A stretch of 44,950 nt of DNA, from positions 1 to 44,950 of the forward strand of contig NZ_JAYFQK010000067.1 in assembly GCF_034927245.1 (NCBI RefSeq). Reading direction: 5' to 3'. Shown in pieces: positions 33,789 to 41,860 of this stretch. This DNA comes from Desulfitobacterium_A sp034927245 (GTDB lineage Bacteria; Bacillota; Desulfitobacteriia; Desulfitobacteriales; Desulfitobacteriaceae). The notes under the pieces are model-generated. The model was not told the origin of the DNA and searched no databases. It saw only the letters and a list, made by a program, of their open reading frames with translations. Positions within the stretch are counted from its first letter, which is position 1, and each line of letters opens with the position of its first letter. A program made the position numbers and the translations under genes.

Positions 33789-35837
33789 CTAAACTTCTTC
33801 TGTGAAAATTTGATAGATTGGAGCCCCTTCACACTGTGCAGGGAAACGCAAACCCAACAATACTGCAACAGAAGGTGCCACATCCACTTGACGAATCGTG
33901 CGCTCGGTTGTAAACCCGGCTTTGATCCCGGAACCTGCCGCAGCAAAGATAGGCGAAACGGATGTATCGAAATATCCTTCTGAGGTTGAAATACTGTCAC
34001 CATGTAATCGGTTGTAACCTTCTTCAATCGAGAAGAAGATATCGCCGCATTCCGGTCCGTTTGTACCGATTAACACTGCGTCTTTGTTTCTCAGGCAGAT
34101 ACCGACAACACGTTTTCCTGTCCTATCATCTCTGTAATTATATAGATCAGAGATGATTTGTTCTTCCAGGTCATACTTATCTTTCGGATCGACAATTCCA
34201 TATTTATCTCTACCTTTAAGGTTGACATAAATATAGTTGCTGCGAATCTGAATCGCTCTTGTTTTTTCCCAATCCACTTCTCTGATAGAATTGCCATTTT
34301 CATCTTTTTTCATGACTGTATAGCCCAGTTCTTCCATAACCTTTGTATTGAGTCCACCATACTCCCCTAAAATAGGCGGTACGTTTTCACCAACGATAAG
34401 GCCATGGTCACTCAAAAATAGGATAGTCCAACCTTCATCTAATAGATGCAGGAACTCACCCAGATAATTATCAGTTTGGACATAAAATTTCTCGATGAAC
34501 CCTTGGTAGGTTTTCTCATCTGTGTGTTTCCAAGGTTCCAGAGTTTTCCCGAGATGCCATAATTGATGGCCTGCACAGTCAATGTTATGAAGATGTGAGA
34601 ATACAACCTCATATCCCTTTTCTTTGATACAGTAATTCAGACAATCCGCTTGCCATTTGTCATAAAGGGCCCAAGAAGGTTCAAAAATTTCTCGAACCAA
34701 TTCGGCATCTTCCCCGCCGATCAAACTAACCGGCGGAACTTCGCCAACATTTTTAACGATATCTTGATAGAGCGATTTTTGATGCCATAGTTGGTCATTC
34801 GAAATATCCAGAGCATTACTGATCCAAAGTCTTACCTTATTGCCGGCCGGATCAAGTTCTAAAATCTTCATCGAACGGCATGCGGGTTTAGTCACTTCTT
34901 TTTTAGTAACATCGTCAATAATACCGGTGATCATGATATCTCTTTCTAAGGTAACGATCGGTGCTTCCGCTTTTTTATTCTTATAAATAGCCACTCGGTC
35001 ATATTCACCGGCTTCATTTTTAAGGATTAAAGCGGGACGTCTCATGACACCGCCGGAAGTTATGATGGTAAATTCTTTAGCCCCTTTTGGTGCATTGGCC
35101 CAACCTGTCGCATCTTTGAGCGGGGAATTAACAATGTCATAGGCAACTTTACTCCCGATCACAACTTCAGTGTCCTCGTCATCCATGACATAGGTGCGAA
35201 TTTCGCCGCCTTCACGCGCTTTATCTCCCCACCAAAGCTCCATCATTTCATCGTCAACTTCATCGTCCAAAGTACCTTCCAAATCCGTAATGATGCAGCC
35301 TACACCTGCCGGTTTCTCCGCTCTTGGGGCATAACGAACTTCTTTAATTTCAGGTGTAGCCACAATAACTTTTTCCCAGTCAAGCTGTGCGACACCCATA
35401 TTAACAGAACCCGGCTGCGTACCATCGACAACACTTAGATTTTCACTGTGAGAGGTTGGGGGCCAAGAACTCCCGGGCCAGTGCCAGACTAGAGTTTTCT
35501 TCCCTGCTTCAGCTGCGACATTCCAGACTTGTTCAGCGGTACAATTCCGTGAATCCATATTGTAAACAACTGCATCAAGGCTTTCCGGTGATTGTCTCCA
35601 ATAACACGTGATACCATGGGTTCCCGGGTAAGCACCTGTAGCTAAGGTTGTCCAACACGGCGGTGTAATGGTGGGAATTGCACCGAGCAAATGTAAATCT
35701 TCGCGAGCTGATCCGCGATTAATGAATTTTTGTAAGTTAGGCATTTTCCCTTCGGACAGGAATTTTTTACTGATCCTAGGGTCCATTCCATCGACACCTA
35801 ATACCAGAATTTTTTTGGTAAGCGGTGTTCTTTTCAT
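33789..35837 (-). CDS. Alkaline-phosphatase-superfamily phosphodiesterase (NPP type)
   Basis: A 682-residue type I phosphodiesterase/nucleotide pyrophosphatase-like enzyme. Metal ligand Asp16 is in LGVDGMD; the nucleophile Thr58 is in PTITPPCWTTLATGAYPGTHGI; further ligands are in HLHNIDCAGHQLWH and LSDHGL, with a final His region before VAPSVAVLLGL. It has no signal peptide, so the substrate must be cytoplasmic. It starts 31 bp after the BCCT transporter gene, so the two are probably one operon and the substrate may be an imported quaternary amine ester. An NPP-family enzyme that hydrolyses glycerophosphocholine is known in mammals (ENPP6), which makes a choline ester plausible but unproven. 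Confidence 0.85.
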   Translation of the reverse strand: MKRTPLTKKILVLGVDGMDPRISKKFLSEGKMPNLQKFINRGSAREDLHLLGAIPTITPPCWTTLATGAYPGTHGITCYWRQSPESLDAVVYNMDSRNCTAEQVWNVAAEAGKKTLVWHWPGSSWPPTSHSENLSVVDGTQPGSVNMGVAQLDWEKVIVATPEIKEVRYAPRAEKPAGVGCIITDLEGTLDDEVDDEMMELWWGDKAREGGEIRTYVMDDEDTEVVIGSKVAYDIVNSPLKDATGWANAPKGAKEFTIITSGGVMRRPALILKNEAGEYDRVAIYKNKKAEAPIVTLERDIMITGIIDDVTKKEVTKPACRSMKILELDPAGNKVRLWISNALDISNDQLWHQKSLYQDIVKNVGEVPPVSLIGGEDAELVREIFEPSWALYDKWQADCLNYCIKEKGYEVVFSHLHNIDCAGHQLWHLGKTLEPWKHTDEKTYQGFIEKFYVQTDNYLGEFLHLLDEGWTILFLSDHGLIVGENVPPILGEYGGLNTKVMEELGYTVMKKDENGNSIREVDWEKTRAIQIRSNYIYVNLKGRDKYGIVDPKDKYDLEEQIISDLYNYRDDRTGKRVVGICLRNKDAVLIGTNGPECGDIFFSIEEGYNRLHGDSISTSEGYFDTSVSPIFAAAGSGIKAGFTTERTIRQVDVAPSVAVLLGLRFPAQCEGAPIYQIFTEEV

Positions 35838-35868
35838 ATCATGTCACTCCTCTTCTGCTTCGAATAAT

Positions 35869-37476
35869 TTACTTACTGGCTTGGGGAATCGATTCCGCAT
35901 TAACTGTGTCAATTTCGCCATCATATTTGTCTGTAGTTAGGGGGCGTGCATATCCAAAATCTTCACGCAGCCATTTCACCGTGGAAATCGCGAGAATAAT
36001 CAGCAGGAATAGTACCGGTACCGCTGTCAAGACAGAGGATAGCTGAACAACTTGCATCCCTCCGACGAGGAGCAAGGCGACTGTTGAGAAGAACAGCATC
36101 GCTGCCCAGAAAAGCCGAATCCATTTCGGAGGTTCAACGCCGTCTTTTACTTCATAACACGCCATGTTGGCCATGGTAAAGGAAGCCGCATCTACCCCGG
36201 TAGCCTGGGAAATCGCCATGACAAAAATGAAGAAAGGAATGACGACCTTAGAGAAGGGAAGTGTATTCAAGAACGCAGAAACAACGGCCGGACCGCCTTG
36301 CGTTTTAAGAATTGCGGCAAGATCAGCTCCATGGTTAAGGATGGCATCGACCTGATAGCTTCCAAAGACAAGATAGAAAAGCATAGAACCTATGGTCGCT
36401 GAGAAAATCATGTTTAGAATGAGCGAGCGAATCGTACGTCCCTTGGAAATCCGGGCTGCGAAAAGGCCTACATAAATTGCCCAAGCAAGCCACCATGCCC
36501 AATAGAAGACAGTCCAGTCTTGAGGGAATCCTGATTTAGTGATCGGATCGGTATAGAAGCTCATCCGCACGAAATTTTGAAGGAGCACACCGATATTATC
36601 GCCAAATAAAGAGAACATGAAGGTGGTTGGCCCAACAATCATTACAAACCCAAGAATAATAAAGGTTAAATACATGTTCATATCAGCGAGCTTGGCAATC
36701 CCGCCTTTTAGACCATGGTAACAGCTCCAGGTATAGATACAGGAGAAAAGCACACAAACAATAAGTTTAAATTGGATATTATCTGCAATCCCGAAATAAT
36801 CGGCTGAGATCTTGGATAACATGGGAATAACAAAGCCCAATGATGTGGCCATCCCTCCGACCATACCCACGATGACAATGGCATCAATGAATTTTCCTAA
36901 CCATCCGTCAGCAGCTTTTCCGATTACCCCGCGGCAGGCATAACTTGGATAGAGATAGGGTTTCTTGCGGACATAATACATGTAAGCAAAAGCGACGGCC
37001 GGAACAGCAAAGGTTGCCCAAGCACTAAAACCCCAGTGAAAAATTCCATAGGCCAAGCAATATTGGGCAGCTTGTGGTGAAAAGGGTTCAATCCAAAACG
37101 GCGGAGCCTGCAAGTAGGAAATCGGCTCGATCAATGCCCAGTAGACAAGAGCCGCACCTGACCCTCCACAGAACATCATTGATATCCAAGTAAATGTGGA
37201 AAATTCCGGTTTATCATCCGGGCCCCCTAACTTTACATTGCCATAGCGGCCCATGGCTAACCAAGCTAAAAAGATTAGACACCCGAAAATAACAAATTCC
37301 CAAAGCCAGTCCGTATTATACGTGATAAAGTGTATTGCCTTATTCACGGGTTCTTGGGCCGCATTTTGGAATATCATCATAGGGCCATAGACAAGAAAGC
37401 AGGCTATAACGGAAACCCAAAACACAGGGTGGTTGACTTTTGCATAAATTGGCTTTTCATCTTTACCAATGGACAT
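35869..37476 (-). CDS. BCCT-family transporter (betaine/choline/carnitine)
   Basis: A 535-residue carrier with 12 transmembrane segments. The family signature is clear: FYWAWWLAWAIYVGLFAARI followed by SKGRTIR. The Gly-rich helix reads CGGSGAALVYWALIEPI, closer in style to CaiT than to BetP, so it may act as an exchanger rather than a sodium symporter; that is inference. The C-terminal tail is short, without a long osmosensory extension, arguing for nutrient uptake rather than osmoprotection. Divergent from a LysR regulator and followed by the phosphodiesterase. Confidence 0.9.
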   Translation of the reverse strand: MSIGKDEKPIYAKVNHPVFWVSVIACFLVYGPMMIFQNAAQEPVNKAIHFITYNTDWLWEFVIFGCLIFLAWLAMGRYGNVKLGGPDDKPEFSTFTWISMMFCGGSGAALVYWALIEPISYLQAPPFWIEPFSPQAAQYCLAYGIFHWGFSAWATFAVPAVAFAYMYYVRKKPYLYPSYACRGVIGKAADGWLGKFIDAIVIVGMVGGMATSLGFVIPMLSKISADYFGIADNIQFKLIVCVLFSCIYTWSCYHGLKGGIAKLADMNMYLTFIILGFVMIVGPTTFMFSLFGDNIGVLLQNFVRMSFYTDPITKSGFPQDWTVFYWAWWLAWAIYVGLFAARISKGRTIRSLILNMIFSATIGSMLFYLVFGSYQVDAILNHGADLAAILKTQGGPAVVSAFLNTLPFSKVVIPFFIFVMAISQATGVDAASFTMANMACYEVKDGVEPPKWIRLFWAAMLFFSTVALLLVGGMQVVQLSSVLTAVPVLFLLIILAISTVKWLREDFGYARPLTTDKYDGEIDTVNAESIPQASK

Positions 37477-37594
37477 TGAACAATCCCCCTAAATTATCCG
37501 ATTTTAGCTTCTTCAAAACTGATTAAATTTATAAGTTCTATTTTTTCTATTGAGACGGCGATACCAGATATATAACTTGACATTCCTCCTCATT

Positions 37595-37626
37595 GAACAA
37601 TTCGGCTCCGCGGTACCGTATTGTTC
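37595..37626 (-). other. Stem-loop in the BCCT leader
   Basis: GAACAAT and CGG on one side pair with CCG and ATTGTTC on the other, with one A-A mismatch, around a loop containing CCGCGG. It lies downstream of the promoter in a leader of about 170 bases. It could be an operator, an RNA structure or both. The rest of the 37477-37813 gap holds the two divergent promoters and no gene. Confidence 0.4.
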
Positions 37627-37652
37627 TTGTTATCACTTGTACTTACACGCAA

Positions 37653-37681
37653 ATTATAATCATCCGATGTTTAGCTGTAAA
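37653..37681 (-). promoter_or_regulatory. Promoter of the BCCT operon
   Basis: On the minus strand, TTTACA (37676-37681) and TATAAT (37653-37658) are separated by exactly 17 bp. This predicts a long 5' leader for the transporter gene. Confidence 0.6.
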
Positions 37682-37813
37682 ATACATCGTGATTATGCCC
37701 CGTATAATTAATTTAATCTGGTTTGGTAAAACTTTATTTAGCTCAACTGACAATACTAATATATAATTAAAAAAAGATGGATTAGATATGCTTATATGGG
37801 AGAAGGAAAGATT

Positions 37814-38719
37814 ATGCGTCTTGAACAACTCATGTATCTTGTTGCGGTCAATGAATCGGAATCCATTTCTCTTGCAGCCGAACGAATTCACATTTCTCAA
37901 CCTGCTCTTAGTTCTGCGCTAAATAAACTTGAAGATGAACTCGGTGTCGTTTTGTTAAAAAGGACAAATTCGGGTGCCCAGCTCACTGAAATCGGCGAAC
38001 TTATTATTGTAAAAGCCAGAGAAGTTCTGAATTCAGTCGATGAAATCAAATCCATAGCGCACATTAACTCCATTGAGCTTAATGGAAGTATTTCTATTGC
38101 TGTCGAACCCGGCGTTAATATTACGATAATGCCTGATATTTTAACGACCTTTAAGCATAATCATCCTAAAGTCAATGCTCTCCTGAAAGTCGGAGAGTCA
38201 AACAATATTTTAAGGGATGTAGAATCCGGCAAAGCCAATTTTGGTATTATTTTAAATACTGATGCCGTTCAAAAATCTAAGGATATTAACTATCACGAAT
38301 TATTCACAGACGAATTCGTAATCATCACCGGAAGAAATCGCAAAATTGCTATGGATTTACAAACAATGACTTTGGAAAAGGCACTTTCCATGCCCATACT
38401 TCTCTACAATACGGAATACATTACCGATTGCGGGGTATCCAGCCTATTAAGAAAATATGGTAATTTGAACGTTTCTTATCGAGTGGATAACCTTGAAATG
38501 GTGGAAAAAATATTAACTTCCGGTGATATTATTGCGTTCGTCCCTAAATTTATGGCTGATGAATTTGTTAAAACCAGTAACATAAAAAAGATGCTGATTG
38601 AAGATGCTCACCTGGAAGTTTCCATTATCTTAATATGGTTAAACCGTCATCATCTATCGATGGTCGAGAAAGAATTTATTAAAATTATAAAATCAACATG
38701 TTGCAAGAAAACACAGTAA
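37814..38719 (+). CDS. LysR-family transcriptional regulator
   Basis: About 301 residues. N-terminal winged helix: MRLEQLMYLVAVNESESISLAAERIHISQPALSSALNKLEDELG is the LysR DNA-binding motif; the remaining part is the periplasmic-binding-like effector domain (about 90-295). ATG at 37814 is used, with AAGGA upstream; an ATG six codons earlier lies before that site. TATAAT at 37762-37767 may be its -10 box. Divergent from BCCT, and LysR proteins usually control the divergent neighbour, so BCCT/phosphodiesterase and possibly the microcompartment are likely targets. Confidence 0.9.
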   Translation: MRLEQLMYLVAVNESESISLAAERIHISQPALSSALNKLEDELGVVLLKRTNSGAQLTEIGELIIVKAREVLNSVDEIKSIAHINSIELNGSISIAVEPGVNITIMPDILTTFKHNHPKVNALLKVGESNNILRDVESGKANFGIILNTDAVQKSKDINYHELFTDEFVIITGRNRKIAMDLQTMTLEKALSMPILLYNTEYITDCGVSSLLRKYGNLNVSYRVDNLEMVEKILTSGDIIAFVPKFMADEFVKTSNIKKMLIEDAHLEVSIILIWLNRHHLSMVEKEFIKIIKSTCCKKTQ

Positions 38720-38856
38720 AAAGTTTCGTTCCAAAAGTTGATCCGATAGAAACTTAAAAGTTATAGGGGGTATACGAACTTGGTATTTTACTTTTCACTT
38801 TGATTATGTAAAATATTTCTCATAAGGACCAAATAGATCTTAGGAGTCTTATCCAA

Positions 38857-39849
38857 ATGGATCAACAAACACGATTATTCTTGCAACAGAGAGACCTAAA
38901 CTTTGCCAAAAAGGGGATTAACAGCGGATTATTAGCGGGTGCTGCTTGGGGCTTAGACGGGGTATTAATGGGGATGGTGTTAGGTTTAGCACCATTCACA
39001 AACAATATGAGCCTATTTGCCGCTCCTTTAGTTGGAGCCTGTCTGCATGATGGTTTTGCCGCACTATGGTTATTTATAAATAATGTCATTAACGGAAAAT
39101 GGCGTGATTATGCACGCACCTTAAAGACTAAGCCCGCCAAAATGATCATGTTAGCCGCTATCTTGGGTGGTCCCATTGCTTCGTCCGGCAATTTGCTGGG
39201 CATTTATTTCGCGGGTGCCTCCTATACCGCGGCAATTACTGCAGCTTATCCGGCTATAGGTGCTATTTTAGGATTTATTTTTCTTAAAGAGGAAATATCA
39301 CTCCGCGTGTGGACCGGCATAGCATTTGCCATTATTGGCTCATTTATTGTTGGCTTTACCCCGCCGGAAGGGACAAACAATCCCAACTTTTATCTCGGTC
39401 TTGGATTTGCCGCGGTTGCAGCCATTGGCTGGGCAATAGAAGGGGTTATATCAACCTATGGGATGGATTTAGTCGATTCGGATATTGCCATCGGGATCAG
39501 AGAAGCGACTTCGTTTTTTGTTTATATCTTTGTCATAATTCCTTTATGCGGAAGGACAGCTTACCAGATTCTTTTTGCTGCTTTAGCAACACCCTCCGGC
39601 TGGTACATTGCTATGATCGGCTTGATTGGTGGAATTTCCATTTTTTCTTGGTATCGTGCGATGAATATGACCGGAGTGAGCAGAGCGATGGGTCTAAACG
39701 TAACCTATGCCTTATGGTCTGTATTCTTCGGGTGGTTATTAAATAATTTACAAATAAAGCCGAACCTGATAATCGGAGTTGTCATTATTACCATAGGTAC
39801 AATTCTTACGATCGGTAATCCTAAAGATTTAGTTCATTTAAAAAGCTGA
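38857..39849 (+). CDS. EamA/DMT-superfamily transporter
   Basis: A 330-residue membrane protein with ten predicted transmembrane segments built from two EamA repeats (first about 18-150, ending in AAYPAIGAILGFIFLKEEIS; second about 175-320, ending in NVTYALWSVFFGWLL). Members export or import small metabolites, amines and amino acids. It lies downstream of the LysR gene. Choline-lyase clusters often include a drug/metabolite-type exporter for trimethylamine, so export of that product is one guess; direct evidence is absent. Confidence 0.85.
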   Translation: MDQQTRLFLQQRDLNFAKKGINSGLLAGAAWGLDGVLMGMVLGLAPFTNNMSLFAAPLVGACLHDGFAALWLFINNVINGKWRDYARTLKTKPAKMIMLAAILGGPIASSGNLLGIYFAGASYTAAITAAYPAIGAILGFIFLKEEISLRVWTGIAFAIIGSFIVGFTPPEGTNNPNFYLGLGFAAVAAIGWAIEGVISTYGMDLVDSDIAIGIREATSFFVYIFVIIPLCGRTAYQILFAALATPSGWYIAMIGLIGGISIFSWYRAMNMTGVSRAMGLNVTYALWSVFFGWLLNNLQIKPNLIIGVVIITIGTILTIGNPKDLVHLKS

Positions 39850-39879
39850 TATGGTAAAAAGCTGATATGGAGGTCCACC

Positions 39880-40146
39880 ATGAGTCAGATGCCCGTAAAA
39901 TTTAGAGTAGTTCAAGCAATCTACGAAAATGAAGAACTATCCAATCAAGAAATATTGGAAATTCTCAAAAAGGAATACCCTTTAGATCGAAGTGTCAGCG
40001 AAAAAGGCGTCGAAAACTGCCTCCTTTCGTTAAAAGCGAGTGGCATGATAGAACTTTCGCATGTGACATCAGATAATAAAGGAAAGCTTAAACTGAGTTA
40101 TAAAATCATGGATTATGGTGCAAGACGCATGAATTATATTATTTAG
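39880..40146 (+). CDS. Small winged-helix-like protein
   Basis: An 88-residue protein starting 30 bp after the transporter, with GGAGG before its ATG. The sequence (NEELSNQEILEILKKEYP, SVSEKGVENCLLSLKASGMIEL, then YKIMDYGARRMNYI) fits a helix-turn-helix with a beta wing, like small DNA-binding or dimerisation modules. No specific family is recognised. It may be a regulator acting with the upstream LysR gene. Confidence 0.7.
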   Translation: MSQMPVKFRVVQAIYENEELSNQEILEILKKEYPLDRSVSEKGVENCLLSLKASGMIELSHVTSDNKGKLKLSYKIMDYGARRMNYII

Positions 40147-40154
40147 AACCTAAG

Positions 40155-40234
40155 TTTAGACATAATAGTAAAAGCACCGGCGTTCTCACATGAGAATACC
40201 GGTGCTTTGTCATAACCTTTATTAACGGATAATC
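40155..40234. repeat. Hairpin repeat, copy A (bidirectional terminator)
   Basis: An ~80 bp sequence starting TTTAGACATAAT and containing a long hairpin AAAGCACCGG/CCGGTGCTTT (40171-40208) with inner TTCTCA/TGAGAA arms. It lies between the winged-helix gene and the end of the convergent glycosyltransferase-like gene and can terminate both. A close copy lies at 41774-41853. Confidence 0.85.
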
Positions 40235-41558
40235 AGCTGCTGAGGAGACATTTTTCCCTCTTACCCATCGTTTGCTCCGGTGGGAATTCGCAAGCAGCAG
40301 CATATTGACAAATTGTCTTCCAAATATCTTGGCACTGAAGAAATTCCCGGAAATGAACAGATACAAGACTGACATAAGCATTAAATTCTTGGATCAGAGG
40401 CGAAAAATCGTATTGAAAAGTCCTGCTTAGGGTCGGAACGGATTTTTCCAGATTAGAACGAACTTCTTGCACTGCCGAATTAAAATGATTGGGGTCCGTC
40501 AGATAGAGTAAAAGCGGTTTATAGCGAATCCATCCTAAACAGGCCTTATAAAAGCGACGGATGATCGCCGGTTGTTTCCATAAAACAGCCTTTAATTGAA
40601 CAGGCAAAACCCCCTGCAATATTTTATCATATTGCAAAAAGCCATCATGAAAAGCGTAACACGGAACTTTAAGCACTTTAAAATCGGCTAAACAGGCACT
40701 TAAAAAAGTGTCCTCGCCGCGGGCTCCTTCCGGGTTATAAAACGGAGGCAGGGGTTTATTTTCATAATATGTTGACAAGTTAAAGCCGAGATTTGAACCG
40801 GAGATAAATTTAAGGCCTCGGTTTTCCTCAACAAGATATGGACTGCCTACGGCTGTTTCAAAATCTGCGTAATCCACTCCACCTCTTGCCTGTCGATCGG
40901 CCACTGCCTCAACACTAATAATATCATTGCTTACGGCTTTCAAGAAACAACCCAAATTATCTTTTGCCGCACGATCTACCTCTTGTAAAACAGGGATAGG
41001 AGAAATATAACCGCAATGATGACCATGCGTTACATCGGCTTGATCCAAATAATTGAGATGCGTCCCTAAAATATCCTGTCTTTGCCAGAATATTTGACCA
41101 CTGTAGTCATACGCAGCTAAGGGATACTCATCATCATCAATAAATAAAAGATAATCCATTTTATGTTTAACGGCCGAATAGACAATGGCATTTCTGCGTT
41201 TGGCGTAGCCCCTGCCTAAAACTTGCCGGGTTCTTACCGGATTGGCGATGTGATGTCTTTCCAGCTCAAGGATCGCTTCATCAATCTCCATATCATCAAT
41301 AAAGTAAACCGCCTCAACCATGTCTAATATTTCACGATCTAAGTTCCTAAAAACTTCAGGACCCACCCCGTTATACGTTGTATCATAGGCAATAAAAAGA
41401 TTTAAACTGAATTTGTCTTTGTCGGCAAACTGCCCGTATTTCCAATTCCGGGCATAAAACTGAAGCAATGTCGGGAAAACGGCCCGGCCTGTAAAAAAAC
41501 CAATTCCCACTCTTTTGGGGCGAGCAGGACGAACAGAAGGTAATGGATAAATTGACAT
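40233..41558 (-). CDS. Glycosyltransferase-like protein (GT-A fold) under CIRCE control
   Basis: A 441-residue cytoplasmic protein with no signal or membrane segment. After a VGIGFFTGRAVFPTLLQFYARN start it has a GT-A-type core: GRGYAKRRNAIVYSAV, then the metal/nucleotide-sugar motif FIDDDEYP (residues 139-146) and an acceptor-site acidic pair in ARGEDTFLSACL (Glu282-Asp283), as in GT2-like enzymes. The remainder is a helical C-terminal region. I cannot name the donor or acceptor. ATG at 41558 is used; GGAGG lies 11 bases upstream, slightly far. The open frame reaches 41582. It has its own promoter and a heat-shock operator. Confidence 0.75.
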   Translation of the reverse strand: MSIYPLPSVRPARPKRVGIGFFTGRAVFPTLLQFYARNWKYGQFADKDKFSLNLFIAYDTTYNGVGPEVFRNLDREILDMVEAVYFIDDMEIDEAILELERHHIANPVRTRQVLGRGYAKRRNAIVYSAVKHKMDYLLFIDDDEYPLAAYDYSGQIFWQRQDILGTHLNYLDQADVTHGHHCGYISPIPVLQEVDRAAKDNLGCFLKAVSNDIISVEAVADRQARGGVDYADFETAVGSPYLVEENRGLKFISGSNLGFNLSTYYENKPLPPFYNPEGARGEDTFLSACLADFKVLKVPCYAFHDGFLQYDKILQGVLPVQLKAVLWKQPAIIRRFYKACLGWIRYKPLLLYLTDPNHFNSAVQEVRSNLEKSVPTLSRTFQYDFSPLIQEFNAYVSLVSVHFREFLQCQDIWKTICQYAAACEFPPEQTMGKREKCLLSS

Positions 41559-41597
41559 AAAAGCTGATTCCTCCTTTCTCATATGCTTAACAGAAGA

Positions 41598-41636
41598 TAG
41601 TTGTTAGCACTCATCTCGATTGAGTGCTAACAACTA
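41598..41636. promoter_or_regulatory. CIRCE element (HrcA operator)
   Basis: TTAGCACTC (41604-41612), nine bases, GAGTGCTAA (41622-41630): an exact match to the CIRCE consensus, with the palindrome extending to 15-bp arms (41598-41636). It lies just downstream of the -10 box of the glycosyltransferase-like gene, where HrcA would block transcription until heat or protein-folding stress. Confidence 0.93.
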
Positions 41637-41641
41637 AGTAC

Positions 41642-41670
41642 ATTCTAGCACTTTAAATAGAATTAATCAA
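41642..41670 (-). promoter_or_regulatory. Promoter of the glycosyltransferase-like gene
   Basis: On the minus strand, TTGATT (41665-41670), a 17-bp spacer and TAGAAT (41642-41647). The CIRCE element covers the expected transcription start. Just upstream is a 13-bp tandem direct repeat (AAGTTGTCAGT-type units at 41685-41710). Confidence 0.75.
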
Positions 41671-41724
41671 GAGAGTGCCAATTGAAGTTGTCAGTTAAAG
41701 TTGTCAGTAAGTCTCTCATTTAAT

Positions 41725-41762
41725 AAAAAAGCATGAGTCTTCAGTTCGAAGAATTCATGCTT
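41725..41762 (-). terminator. Intrinsic terminator downstream of the NRAMP gene
   Basis: AAGCATGA...TCATGCTT stem with TTTTTT following on the minus strand. It separates the magnesium operon from the CIRCE-controlled promoter, after repeat copy B. Confidence 0.7.
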
Positions 41763-41773
41763 CAATCACTTAC

Positions 41774-41853
41774 TTTAGACATAATGATAAAAGCACCGGC
41801 GTTTTCACTTGAGAATGTCGGTGCTTTTATCATACCTTCATTAGCGGATTAGA
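41774..41853. repeat. Hairpin repeat, copy B
   Basis: Direct copy of the 40155-40234 sequence, roughly 80% identical by eye. It begins TTTAGACATAAT, has the AAAGCACCG/CGGTGCTTT hairpin, and ends in CCTTCATTAGCGGATTA where copy A has CCTTTATTAACGGATAA. It lies just after the NRAMP stop and probably acts as a terminator. Confidence 0.85.
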
Positions 41854-41860
41854 GCCAAAC

